Below are positions 46,001 through 54,406 of a stretch of 64,000 nt of DNA, in pieces; position 1 is the first letter of the stretch, and each line of letters opens with the position of its first letter. A program made the translations under genes and the position numbers. The notes beneath the pieces are model-generated. The model was given only the letters and a program-made list of their open reading frames with translations, did no database searches and was not told where the DNA came from. The stretch lies in NCBI RefSeq assembly GCF_000711715.1, contig NZ_JONN01000001.1, positions 558,001-622,000 on the forward strand, written 5' to 3'. Origin of the DNA: Sphingomonas astaxanthinifaciens DSM 22298 (GTDB lineage: Bacteria; Pseudomonadota; Alphaproteobacteria; Sphingomonadales; Sphingomonadaceae).

Positions 46001-46033
46001 GAATGTCCGCAATGGGTCGAAAGCAGACATTCG
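46001..46033. repeat. Dispersed repeat, 'FRPIADI' type
   Basis: GAATGTCCGCAATGGGTCGA... continues to AAAGCAGACATTCG, a hairpin-forming element common in sphingomonads. The degenerate partner is at 45759-45796. Confidence 0.7.
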
Positions 46034-46090
46034 TCCGCTCCACCCACACCCCTCTCGGAACCGCTTCCCCGCCCCGAACGTAGCGCCCTC

Positions 46091-46558
46091 ATGGCCGACC
46101 AAGCACTCCGGGCGGGCGACGATCGCCCCCGCTCCACCGCCGCGATTTTTGGGCACCCCATCCATCCGATGTTGGTACCCTTTCCGATCGTCTGCTGGAT
46201 CGGCGCGCTCGTCACCGACATCACTTATTCGCGCTCGGCCAACATCATGTGGGCGAACTTCTCGTCCTGGCTGCTGCTGGTCGGGCTGGTCATGGGTGGG
46301 TTCGCCGCGCTGGCGGGGATCATCGACTATTTGGGCGACCGCCGGGTCCGCAGCGGCGCGGCCAAGCTCCACGGCCTCATCAACATCACCGTGTTCGTGA
46401 TCCAGATCTTCAACAGCTTCGTCCATGCCCGCGATGGCTGGACCTCGGTGGTCCCGACCGGCCTCACTTTGTCGGCGATCGCGGTGCTGCTGCTCGCGGT
46501 CAGCGGCTGGCTCGGCGGCACGCTCGTCTACAAGCAGGGGGTGGGAACGCCGCGATGA
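46091..46558 (+). CDS. DUF2231 domain membrane protein
   Basis: A 155-residue inner-membrane protein with four helices. The DUF2231 signature IFGHPIHPMLVPFPIVCWIGALVTDI is followed by LLLVGLVMGGFAALAGIIDYLGDRR, AKLHGLINITVFVIQIFNSFVHAR and a final LAVSGWLGGTLVYKQGVG. Conserved His in GHPIHP and KLHG could ligate a metal or heme. It overlaps the downstream sorbosone-dehydrogenase-like gene (ATGA), suggesting a membrane partner for that periplasmic enzyme. Confidence 0.9.
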   Translation: MADQALRAGDDRPRSTAAIFGHPIHPMLVPFPIVCWIGALVTDITYSRSANIMWANFSSWLLLVGLVMGGFAALAGIIDYLGDRRVRSGAAKLHGLINITVFVIQIFNSFVHARDGWTSVVPTGLTLSAIAVLLLAVSGWLGGTLVYKQGVGTPR

Positions 46559-47889
46559 TCAAGCAGACGCTCGCCACCACCGCCCTCGCGCTGGCGCTCG
46601 CCGCCTGCGGCTCGGCCAATGCGGTCAATCCCGACGACCTCGTCGGGCCCAATCCCAAGCTTCCCCCGATCCAGCAATATCTGCTGCCGCCGATGAAGAT
46701 CGCGCCGCCGCAGGGCTGGAAGGACGGGCAGACGCCCAAGGCGCCCCCGGGCTTCACCGTCCAGGCCATGGCGACCAATCTCAAGAATCCGCGCTTCCTC
46801 TATCCTTTGCCCAACGGCGACATCATCGTGGTCGAGAGCCAGGGTCCCGGTCTCGAGGGGATCAACCGACCCAAGGACCTTCTCATGGGCTATTTCTTTG
46901 GGCGTGCGCATGGCGACGTGCCGGGCGAGGGGCCGTCCAACCGTCTCGTCCTGCTGCGCGACGCCAATGGCGACGGGATCGCCGAGGGCAAGTCGGTGCT
47001 GATCGACCACGTCGCCTCGCCCTTCGGCGTCGTCTACGCCGACGGCAATCTCTACGTCGCCAGCCACGAATCGGTGCTGCGCTACCCCTTCACGCCCGGC
47101 CAGACGCACATCACCGCCCAGCCGGTGCTGCTGACCGACCTGCCCGGCGGGCCGATCGACCATCACTGGACCAAGAGCCTGACCATCAGCCCCGACGGCC
47201 AGCGGCTCTATGCCACGGTCGGGTCCAACTCGAACATCGTCGAGAACGGGATCGAGGCCGAGCACAACCGCGCCGCGGTGTGGGAGATCGACCGTGCGAC
47301 CGGCCGCGCGCGGGTCTTCGCAACAGGGCTCCGCAATCCCAACAGCCCGACCTTCTATCCCGGCACCAACACCTTCTGGGTGGTGGTGAACGAGCGCGAC
47401 GAGATCGGGCAGAACCTCGTCCCCGATTACATGACGAGCGTGAAGGACGGCGCTTTTTACGGCTGGCCGTACAGCTATTACGGCCAGAACGTCGATCCGC
47501 GCGTCCGGCCGCAGCGGCCCGACCTCGTCGCCAGGGCGACCCCGCCCGACTATGCGCTCGGCCCCCATGTCGCCGCGCTCGGCCTGACGTTCTACACCGG
47601 TGCGAGCTTCCCCGCGCAATATCGCGGCGGCGCCTTCATCGGCGAGCACGGCAGCTGGAACCGAACCGAGTTCAATGGTTACAAGGTCGCCTTCGTCCCC
47701 TTCACGGGCGGCAAGCCCAGCGGCAAGCCGCAGGACTTCCTGACCGGCTTCACCGACGGCGAGAAGGTTTATGGCCGCCCGGTCGGGGTGGCGCAGGATC
47801 GCACCGGCGCGCTGCTCGTCGCGGACGATGCGGGCAACACCGTCTGGCGCGTCGCGCCGGCCGCGCAGCCGAGGGTCGCCAGCCGCTAG
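46555..47889 (+). CDS. PQQ-dependent sorbosone dehydrogenase-like lipoprotein
   Basis: A 444-residue secreted beta-propeller of the L-sorbosone/glucose dehydrogenase (GSDH) family. It has a lipoprotein signal (MIKQTLATTALALALAAC). Propeller landmarks include NPRFLYPLPNGDIIVVESQGPG, SPFGVVYADGNLYVASHESV, HHWTKSLTISPDGQRLYATVGSNSN, GLRNPNSPTFYPG, VNERDEIGQNLVPDYMTSVKDGAFYGWPYSYYGQ and GEHGSWNRTEFNGYKV. It is coupled to the DUF2231 membrane protein. Substrate unknown. Its TAG stop shares CTAG with the convergent regulator gene. Confidence 0.9.
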   Translation: MIKQTLATTALALALAACGSANAVNPDDLVGPNPKLPPIQQYLLPPMKIAPPQGWKDGQTPKAPPGFTVQAMATNLKNPRFLYPLPNGDIIVVESQGPGLEGINRPKDLLMGYFFGRAHGDVPGEGPSNRLVLLRDANGDGIAEGKSVLIDHVASPFGVVYADGNLYVASHESVLRYPFTPGQTHITAQPVLLTDLPGGPIDHHWTKSLTISPDGQRLYATVGSNSNIVENGIEAEHNRAAVWEIDRATGRARVFATGLRNPNSPTFYPGTNTFWVVVNERDEIGQNLVPDYMTSVKDGAFYGWPYSYYGQNVDPRVRPQRPDLVARATPPDYALGPHVAALGLTFYTGASFPAQYRGGAFIGEHGSWNRTEFNGYKVAFVPFTGGKPSGKPQDFLTGFTDGEKVYGRPVGVAQDRTGALLVADDAGNTVWRVAPAAQPRVASR

Positions 47890-49772
47890 GCGCCGGCCCG
47901 TCCGAGCTTGCCGCACACCGGTTCGCCCGGCGGCCGGCAGAAGTCGGGCAGGCGGTCACGGCCCCAGTAAAGGAGCGCGCCCGTCCGTTCGGCCCAAGAG
48001 AAGAAACGCGGATCGGCTCGTAGCCAGGCCGCGGCGGGCGCTGCCAGCATGGGCTCCATGCCGAGATCGGGATCGTCCAGCCAGAGCGCTTCTTCTGCCG
48101 CCGGGGTGGGCGCGGTAACCCGGACGAACAGCCGATCGGCGACGGCGGCGGCCGAGCGGTCGTCGCGCAGCAAGTGCAAGGCGGTCAGGCAGAAGTTTGC
48201 CAGCAGATAGGCACCCTCGGGGTCGAGGCAGAGCGGTCGTAGCCGCACCATGTTACCCGCACGATAGGCGGCGAACATTGCGCCAAGGCGCATTCGGGTC
48301 GCGTCGAAGACGCCGTCAGGCACCTCCGCCAGCGCCTGCTCTCCGCCCGGCAGGTCGCCCCGAAGCGCGAAGCCCAGCAGGCGATCAGCGTAAATTCCGC
48401 TGTGCCGCGGCCACCAGCGCACCGCCTTGGCGAAGGTTTGCGCGGCTTCGTCGGTATGGCCGAGAACGATCGCCGTCCGGATCACCCGGCGCAGTTTTTG
48501 CGGGTGAAAGGGGTCGGACGCGAGGCCGAGCCGGGCGAATTGCGAGGATTCCTCGAACCGCCCGGAATCGAACAGCAGGCTGCTGAGGAAGACCGGCACG
48601 AACGGTGCATCGGGATCGGCGCGAAGCCCCGCCCGGAGCCGGTCTTCGCAGCCGCGCGCGAAGGTCGAGGGATGGAGAAAGCACCAAGGGGCGTGGGTGT
48701 CGCCGAAGTCGGGCGCCATGCGCAGCCCCCGATCCGCCGCCAGCCGTGCCCGGCGGACCGCCTCGGCCCGCTCCTCGCGCGGGATCGCCGGCAAGGCGAA
48801 CGACGTGTCGAACGCGAGCGCGAGCTGGGTCATCAGGGAATTGGGCTGCGTCTCGGCCATCCGCTGGGCAATCCGGTAGGCGCCGAGCGGGTCTTGGTTG
48901 GCGACCGTGATCGCGATTTGCTTGAGCTTTTCGGCGGTGAAACCCGGGCTCTCGGACGTGCGCCGGTCGAGCACCATCAGCGCGAGCGCGCCGGTGAGGT
49001 TGCTCGCGATCTCGGCGCCGACCTGCTCGGGAAGAAGGTCCGCCGTCTTGGCCGGCGCCTCGTAGCGCCGCGAAAACATCAGCGTTCCGCTGCGCCGGTC
49101 GCGCACCTGAACCGTCGCGACGAAGGCCGCGCCCGTTCGGCGGACATCGCCGGCGATGACGAGGTCGGAGCGCGCCTCGTCGCCCGGCCCGGCCGGCGCC
49201 AGCAGCTGGCCGTGGAAGCTGCCCGCGACCAGCATGGTCGACAGCGCGCCCGTGGTCGCGGCGGCAAGGTCGGCGGAGTCGCGCTCCCCATTCGAGGTAA
49301 AGGCGCGCAGGGCAACCACCGGTGCCGTTGGATCGGTGCGCCGATGCGGCCAGAACCACCAGGCGGCGAGGGCCGCCAGCACGAGGATGAGACCGCCAAG
49401 GATCAGCGGCGTCCGGGAGCGGCGGGGAGGCTTCTCCTCGACCAGCCGGTAGCCCGCCTTGGGCACGGTCTCGATGGTGAAGCCGCCGACCCGCTCGGCG
49501 AAGGCGCGAAGCATCGAGATCGAGCGGTTGATGACGTCATCGCCGACGATCCGTCCGTCCCAGCAGCGCTCGACCAGTTCGGCGCGCGAGACGAGCTGGC
49601 CGCGGTGGGCGCACAAGGCGGCGAGGACCTTGAGGTTCTGCGGCTGGAGCCGCTCGCAGCCGCCGGGGAAGTGGGCCTCGCGCGTCGCCGGATCGATCGT
49701 GGCGCGGCCCGCCCGGAACGGAGGCTCCGGTTGGATTGGGCACGGCAGGCGAGCGGCGGTTCTTGCGTCCAC
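47886..49772 (-). CDS. CadC-like membrane transcription regulator with TPR-type C-terminal domain
   Basis: A 628-residue protein. An OmpR-type winged helix lies at about residues 15-110 (LQPQNLKVLAALCAHRGQLVSRAELVERCWDGRIVGDDVINRSISMLRAF, ETVPKAGYRLV). One membrane span follows (TPLILGGLILVLAALAAWWFW, about 120-140), then a large periplasmic part with a sugar-phosphatase/adenylate-like beta domain and TPR-like helices. There is no receiver domain, so it is a one-component regulator like CadC/ToxR. The divergent cupin gene (137 bases away) is a candidate target. Confidence 0.85.
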   Translation of the reverse strand: MDARTAARLPCPIQPEPPFRAGRATIDPATREAHFPGGCERLQPQNLKVLAALCAHRGQLVSRAELVERCWDGRIVGDDVINRSISMLRAFAERVGGFTIETVPKAGYRLVEEKPPRRSRTPLILGGLILVLAALAAWWFWPHRRTDPTAPVVALRAFTSNGERDSADLAAATTGALSTMLVAGSFHGQLLAPAGPGDEARSDLVIAGDVRRTGAAFVATVQVRDRRSGTLMFSRRYEAPAKTADLLPEQVGAEIASNLTGALALMVLDRRTSESPGFTAEKLKQIAITVANQDPLGAYRIAQRMAETQPNSLMTQLALAFDTSFALPAIPREERAEAVRRARLAADRGLRMAPDFGDTHAPWCFLHPSTFARGCEDRLRAGLRADPDAPFVPVFLSSLLFDSGRFEESSQFARLGLASDPFHPQKLRRVIRTAIVLGHTDEAAQTFAKAVRWWPRHSGIYADRLLGFALRGDLPGGEQALAEVPDGVFDATRMRLGAMFAAYRAGNMVRLRPLCLDPEGAYLLANFCLTALHLLRDDRSAAAVADRLFVRVTAPTPAAEEALWLDDPDLGMEPMLAAPAAAWLRADPRFFSWAERTGALLYWGRDRLPDFCRPPGEPVCGKLGRAGA

Positions 49773-49909
49773 GAGACCCCCGGCCCGCGAGAGTAACAGA
49801 AATCAGGAAAAAATCAGCTCCCTGCCATGGCTGATCGGTCGCGGTGCGCGCGAAGTCGGCGCTTCCTCGCGGCACCGTGCCGACGGGAACAGGGGAAGGG
49901 AACCCGGAC

Positions 49910-50398
49910 ATGATTCGATTTGCTCAGGTCGCGATCGTTCTTGGTGCCATGCTCGGTGCGGCGCCCGCACTGGCGACACCCGGCAGCGGCTTCGTGCCGT
50001 CGCCAATCGTCAACGGCCATTTCGGCCAAGTCGACCAGAAGGTCGACAAGGTCGGCTCGTGGGATCTCGTGCTGCGGACCAAGGACGATACCGACATCGG
50101 CGCCGACCGCCTGACCGTCCAGCCGCAGGGGTATAGCGGCTGGCACTCGCACCCGGCCCCGGTGATGGTGACGGTCACCCAGGGCACGGTGGAATGGTTC
50201 GATGCCGCCACTTGCTCGCCGCGCACCTATACGGTTGGCCAGTCCTACATCGAGCCTGCCGGGCGGGCCCACAACGTCCGCAATCCCGCCGCGGCCGGCG
50301 GACAGGTCGCCGATTTCATCGCGGTCGTGATCAAGCCGGCGGGCTTCGTCGGACCCGCGTTCCGGCTCGACCAGCCGGTCCCGGCAAGCTGCCAGTGA
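49910..50398 (+). CDS. Exported cupin-domain protein
   Basis: A 162-residue single cupin with a signal peptide (MIRFAQVAIVLGAMLGAAPALA). Cupin motif 1 is GYSGWHSHPAPVMVTVTQGTVEWFD (His-x-His and Glu equivalents) and motif 2 YIEPAGRAHNVRNP. A metal site is likely, the catalysed reaction unknown. GGGAAGGG lies about 9 bases before ATG 49910. It is divergent from the CadC-like regulator, a layout often seen for a regulator and its target. Confidence 0.85.
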   Translation: MIRFAQVAIVLGAMLGAAPALATPGSGFVPSPIVNGHFGQVDQKVDKVGSWDLVLRTKDDTDIGADRLTVQPQGYSGWHSHPAPVMVTVTQGTVEWFDAATCSPRTYTVGQSYIEPAGRAHNVRNPAAAGGQVADFIAVVIKPAGFVGPAFRLDQPVPASCQ

Positions 50399-50427
50399 CG
50401 GAGCGCTAAGCCCCGCTGCGTCCTGGC

Positions 50428-51393
50428 CTAGAACTCGTCCGCGATGCGGATGAGCTTCGTCAGGCGGGGCGGGGCGACGGCGGCCCAGCTCCGCTCCAGC
50501 CATGCTGACACCTGGCTCCAGTCGGTGTCGGGACGGTTGAGCCGGAGGCCCAGCCACCCGCTCGCGCCATAATATTTGGGCCAGTAATAAAGCTCGGGAT
50601 CGGCCTCGATCAGCCCGTTCATCTCGTCCGCGCCGCTCGCCTTGACCAGCAGCCCGATCGCCTCCTCGCCATGATGGCGATCGGCGAGGATGGCGAAATG
50701 CCTGGCGTTCTTCTCCGAGCCCACCGCCCAGCCGGGCGCGCCGTGGTTGGTCTTGCGCAGGACTTCGGGCAGCGCGGCGGCGAGCGCGTCGACCTGCCCC
50801 TCGATCCAGCCCGCATCCTGGTGGCGCGACACATAAGCCGAGAGGGTGGCGGGATAGAGCTGGTGCTCGGCCAGTCGTACCCGCTGGGCAAGCATGTCCG
50901 CCGTGTCGCCCGGCTGGATCGCGACGGGAAGCTGGCCGAGGATTTCGCCCGAATCGACCTCTTCGGTGACGAGATGGACCGTGCAGCCGGCGTGGCGATC
51001 GCCGGCCTCCAGCGCTCGCGCGTGGGTGTCGAGCCCGGGATAAGCGGGCAGGAGCGAGGGGTGGATGTTGAGGAGGCGGCCCTCCCACGCGCGGACGAAG
51101 CCGGGGGTCAGCACCCGCATGTAGCCCGCCAGCGCGATCACATCGGGACGGGCGGCGGCCAGCGCCTCGTGAAGCGCATCGTCGAACGCTTCGCGCGCCA
51201 GCCCCTTGTGCGAGCGGGCCCAGGTCGCGACCCCTTCCGCCTCGGCCAGCGCAAGGCCGGGGGCGTCGGGATTGTTCGAGGCGACCAGCACCACCTCATA
51301 GGGGCTTGAAGGCAGGCGGCTGGCGTAGAGCAAAGCGCCCATGTTGCTGCCCTCGCCCGAAATGACGACGGCGACGCGCGCCTTGTCAGCCAT
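50428..51393 (-). CDS. purN: PurN fused to an MmcQ/YjbR domain
   Basis: Formyl-tetrahydrofolate-dependent glycinamide ribonucleotide transformylase in purine synthesis. Residues 1-190 are Pur[56 protein letters not shown] (Asn-His catalytic pair), [16 protein letters not shown] (Asp). Residues about 200-321 match MmcQ/YjbR (DUF419): [35 protein letters not shown], then [34 protein letters not shown]. PurN alone is about 200 residues, so this is a true fusion. It overlaps purM by 8 bases. Confidence 0.93.
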   Translation of the reverse strand: MADKARVAVVISGEGSNMGALLYASRLPSSPYEVVLVASNNPDAPGLALAEAEGVATWARSHKGLAREAFDDALHEALAAARPDVIALAGYMRVLTPGFVRAWEGRLLNIHPSLLPAYPGLDTHARALEAGDRHAGCTVHLVTEEVDSGEILGQLPVAIQPGDTADMLAQRVRLAEHQLYPATLSAYVSRHQDAGWIEGQVDALAAALPEVLRKTNHGAPGWAVGSEKNARHFAILADRHHGEEAIGLLVKASGADEMNGLIEADPELYYWPKYYGASGWLGLRLNRPDTDWSQVSAWLERSWAAVAPPRLTKLIRIADEF

Positions 51394-52471
51394 GGTTGTG
51401 CGTGGCGCTCCACACCCCGCGCGCGCTCCACGTCTCGTCGGAGCCGCGCACGGTGCAGCCGCGCGGGCCGTCCTCGATCCGGCCGATGCGGTGGACCGTC
51501 TCGCCCGCCGCGGTGAGGTTGGCGGTCAGCTCGTCGACCGCCGCCTCGGCCGCCACCACGACCATGCCGATCCCGCAATTGAAGGTCCGCGCCAGTTCCT
51601 CGGGCTCGATCCCGCCGCCGGCCTGGAGCCAGGCGAAGAGGGGCGGGAGCGGCCAGCGATCGGCGTCGATCACCGCATGGGCCCCCTCGGGCAGCACCCG
51701 CGGGACATTCTCGAGGAGGCCGCCGCCGGTGATGTGCGCCAGCCCCGCGATCCGCCCCGCGCGGATTTCGGGCAGCAGGCTCTTCACGTAGATTCGCGTC
51801 GGCTCGAGCAACGTCTGCACGAGCAGCCGTTCGGGATCGAAGCGGGCGGGGCGGTCGATCGCCCAGTTGTTCACCTCGATCAGCTTTCGGACCAGGCTGA
51901 AGCCGTTCGAATGGACGCCCGAGCTCGCCAGCCCCAGCACCACGTCGTCGGGCCGGATCTTCTCGCCCGTCAGTTGCTGGCCGCGCTCGACCGCCCCGAC
52001 GCAGAAGCCCGCGAGGTCATAGTCGCCCGGCGCATACATGCCCGGCATCTCGGCGGTCTCGCCCCCGATCAGTGCGCAGCCGGCCTGCCGACAGCCGTCG
52101 GCGATGGAGGCGACCACCGCTTCGGCGACCCCGTTGTCGAGCTTGCCGGTCGCGAAATAGTCGAGGAAGAACAGGGGCTCGGCGCCCTGGACGATGAGGT
52201 CGTTGGCGCACATGGCGACGAGGTCGATGCCGACGCCGTCGTGCCGCTTGCTGTCGATGGCGAGCTTCAGTTTGGTCCCGACCCCGTCATTGGCCGCGAC
52301 CAGGATCGGGTCGCTAAAGCCCGCGGCCCTCAGGTCGAAGAAGCCGCCGAAGCCGCCCAGATCGGCGTCCGCGCCCGGCCGCCGGGTCGATTTGGCGAGT
52401 GGCGCAATCGCCTTCACCAGTGCATTGCCGGCGGCGATGTTCACGCCTGCCTGTTCGTAAGTCAGCCCCAT
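51386..52471 (-). CDS. purM: Phosphoribosylformylglycinamidine cyclo-ligase
   Basis: AIR synthetase of purine biosynthesis, 361 residues. [18 protein letters not shown], the ATP-phosphate motif [51 protein letters not shown] and [16 protein letters not shown] are diagnostic. GTG 52477 is a possible alternative start two codons upstream. It precedes the purN-yjbR fusion gene and is divergent from the DUF2066 gene (61-base spacer). Confidence 0.95.
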   Translation of the reverse strand: MGLTYEQAGVNIAAGNALVKAIAPLAKSTRRPGADADLGGFGGFFDLRAAGFSDPILVAANDGVGTKLKLAIDSKRHDGVGIDLVAMCANDLIVQGAEPLFFLDYFATGKLDNGVAEAVVASIADGCRQAGCALIGGETAEMPGMYAPGDYDLAGFCVGAVERGQQLTGEKIRPDDVVLGLASSGVHSNGFSLVRKLIEVNNWAIDRPARFDPERLLVQTLLEPTRIYVKSLLPEIRAGRIAGLAHITGGGLLENVPRVLPEGAHAVIDADRWPLPPLFAWLQAGGGIEPEELARTFNCGIGMVVVAAEAAVDELTANLTAAGETVHRIGRIEDGPRGCTVRGSDETWSARGVWSATHNHG

Positions 52472-52532
52472 GGCCACCGCCTAGCCCACAAGAGCCTTGG
52501 AAATCGAGCCCCAAGCTGCTTTGAGGAGCGCC

Positions 52533-53780
52533 ATGTTGCGCCGCCGCTCCGGCTTTTTCCTGGCCCTTCTTCTCCTCCTCTCGCTCGGGGCCGGGGGCAC
52601 CGTGCTCGCCCAGCTCGAAAGTGGCGATCGCGGGATTCCGCCGATCGACAGCGCAAGCACGCTCGAGGTGGGCGGGATCAAGGTCGACGTCGCCGCCAAG
52701 GACGCCGAATCCGCGCGGCTTGCGGGCTGGCGGCTCGCTCAGCGCCTCGGTTTCCGGAAATTATGGGCCCAGCTCCACAAGGCGCCCGAAAGCGCGGCGC
52801 CATCCATCCCGGATTCGACCCTCGACGACATCGTCAGCTCGATCGCGGTCGAGGACGAGAAGATCGCGCCGGGCCGCTATATCGCCTCCTTGAAGATCCT
52901 GTTCGACCGCAGCCGTGCGGCCGGCATGCTCGGCGCGGCCGGCCCGGTGCGCCGCTCGGCCCCGCTGCTGCTCATTCCGGTGATGGTCAGCGGGGGCACC
53001 GCCACCACGGTCGAGACCCGCAATCCCTGGCAGCGCGCCTGGGCCGAATATCGCACCAGCAACAGCGCGATCGACTATGTCCGAATCTCGGGACAGGGGA
53101 TCGACCCCCTGCTGGTGACCGCCGCCCAGACCCGCCGGCCGGGCCGCGCGATGTGGCGCAACCTCGTCGATTTCTATGGCGCCGCCGACGTGCTGGTCGC
53201 CTCCGCGCAGGTCCGCCGCCTCTATCCCGGCGGTCCCGCGGTCGCGACCTTCACCGGTTTCTTCGGCGCCGACCGCAAGCCGCTCGGCTCCTTCACTTTG
53301 CGCGCCAAGGACAGCGCCGAGCTTCCGAAGATGATGGCCGAGGGCGTGGCCCGGATGGACGCGCTCTACACCCAGTGGCTCGCCGCCGGAGGTCTTCGTC
53401 CCGATCCCAGCCTGCTGCCGCCGCCGCCGCCGCCGGTCGAGGAAGAGGAAGTGGTCGAGGAAGCGCCGACCGAGAGCACGATCCAGATCGCCGTGACCTC
53501 GCCTTATTCGCCGGTCGGCTGGCTGCGCTCGATCCCCGGAGTCTCCTCGGTCCAGGAGATAGGCAGCCAGGTCCTCGTCGTCCGCTTCAAGGGCTCGGCC
53601 GGACAGCTCGCCGGAGCGCTCAATGCGCGCGGCTGGCAGACCAGCAACGCCAATGGCGTCTTCACCATCACCGGCTACGCCCCGCCGGCCGCGCCCAAGC
53701 CGCAAGCCGCGACCCCGCCGCCCGCTACCCCCGCGCCGGAGCCGCTGACCCCGGTCGCCACCAACACGCAGGGACGGTGA
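52533..53780 (+). CDS. DUF2066 family exported protein
   Basis: A 415-residue protein with an N-terminal signal (FFLALLLLLSLGAGGTVLAQ) and the DUF2066 core (GGIKVDVAAKDAESARLAGWRLAQRLGFRKLWAQL, LDDIVSSIAVEDEKIAPGRYIASLKILFDR, APLLLIPVMVSGG). A poly-Pro/Glu linker (about residues 290-310) leads to a small ferredoxin-like C-terminal domain (VGWLRSIPGVSSVQEIGSQVLVVRFKGSA). TTGAGGAG lies 5-8 bases before ATG 52533. Function unknown; it is always upstream of hda in many alphaproteobacteria, and its stop overlaps the hda ATG. Confidence 0.85.
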   Translation: MLRRRSGFFLALLLLLSLGAGGTVLAQLESGDRGIPPIDSASTLEVGGIKVDVAAKDAESARLAGWRLAQRLGFRKLWAQLHKAPESAAPSIPDSTLDDIVSSIAVEDEKIAPGRYIASLKILFDRSRAAGMLGAAGPVRRSAPLLLIPVMVSGGTATTVETRNPWQRAWAEYRTSNSAIDYVRISGQGIDPLLVTAAQTRRPGRAMWRNLVDFYGAADVLVASAQVRRLYPGGPAVATFTGFFGADRKPLGSFTLRAKDSAELPKMMAEGVARMDALYTQWLAAGGLRPDPSLLPPPPPPVEEEEVVEEAPTESTIQIAVTSPYSPVGWLRSIPGVSSVQEIGSQVLVVRFKGSAGQLAGALNARGWQTSNANGVFTITGYAPPAAPKPQAATPPPATPAPEPLTPVATNTQGR

Positions 53781-54406
53781 TGCGGACACCCGACCAGATC
53801 GCGCTTCCGCTCGACTGGCCGCAGGGAAGCGACGAGAGCCGGTTCATCGTCAGCACCGCGAACGAGGCCGCCTTCGAGCATTTCCGCCGCTGGTCGAGCT
53901 GGCCGGTCAAGGCGACCGTGCTGATCGGGCCGCGCCGCTCGGGCCGCTCGCTGCTTGCCCGCAACTTCGTCGCCCGGGTCAACGGCCGCCTGTTCGACAG
54001 CGCCGAGACCCATGACGAGGAAGCGCTGTTCCACGCCTGGAACCAGGCGCAGGAGACCGGGCGGCCGATGGTGATGGTCGCCGACAGCCCGCCGACCAAA
54101 TGGCGCACCGCGCTTCCCGACCTTCGCACCCGCCTCGCGGTCACGCCCGTGATCCGGATCGAGCAGCCCGACGACGCCTTGTTCGCCTCGCTCATCCGCC
54201 GCCTGTTCGCCGATCGCGGGCTGCATCTTCCCGACGAGGCGCTGCGCTATGTGGTCAGCCGGGTCACGCGGGATTATTGGACGGCCGAGCGGGTGGTCGA
54301 CGCGATCGACCGCTTCGCCATCGCCAGCCAGGCCCGGCTGACGCTGCCGACGGTGCGGCGCGCGCTGATTGCCGGCGGGCTGATCGACGGAGGGAGCGAA
54401 GAATGA
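53780..54406 (+). CDS. hda: DnaA-related regulator Hda (HdaA)
   Basis: A 208-residue AAA+ protein that stimulates hydrolysis of DnaA-ATP with the sliding clamp. The N-terminal clamp-binding QIALPLDWP motif is present, then [18 protein letters not shown], a Walker A-like [15 protein letters not shown] (Lys replaced by Arg), and Walker B-like MVMVADSPP. The weakened Walker A is usual in alphaproteobacterial HdaA. It overlaps ppk by 4 bases. Confidence 0.92.
   Translation: MRTPDQIALPLDWPQGSDESRFIVSTANEAAFEHFRRWSSWPVKATVLIGPRRSGRSLLARNFVARVNGRLFDSAETHDEEALFHAWNQAQETGRPMVMVADSPPTKWRTALPDLRTRLAVTPVIRIEQPDDALFASLIRRLFADRGLHLPDEALRYVVSRVTRDYWTAERVVDAIDRFAIASQARLTLPTVRRALIAGGLIDGGSEE

Noticed and set aside
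45978..46049. N-terminal extension of the small lipoprotein frame (CFRPIADI...)
   Set aside because: These codons are the dispersed repeat at 46001-46033, a well-known spurious peptide in sphingomonad annotations.
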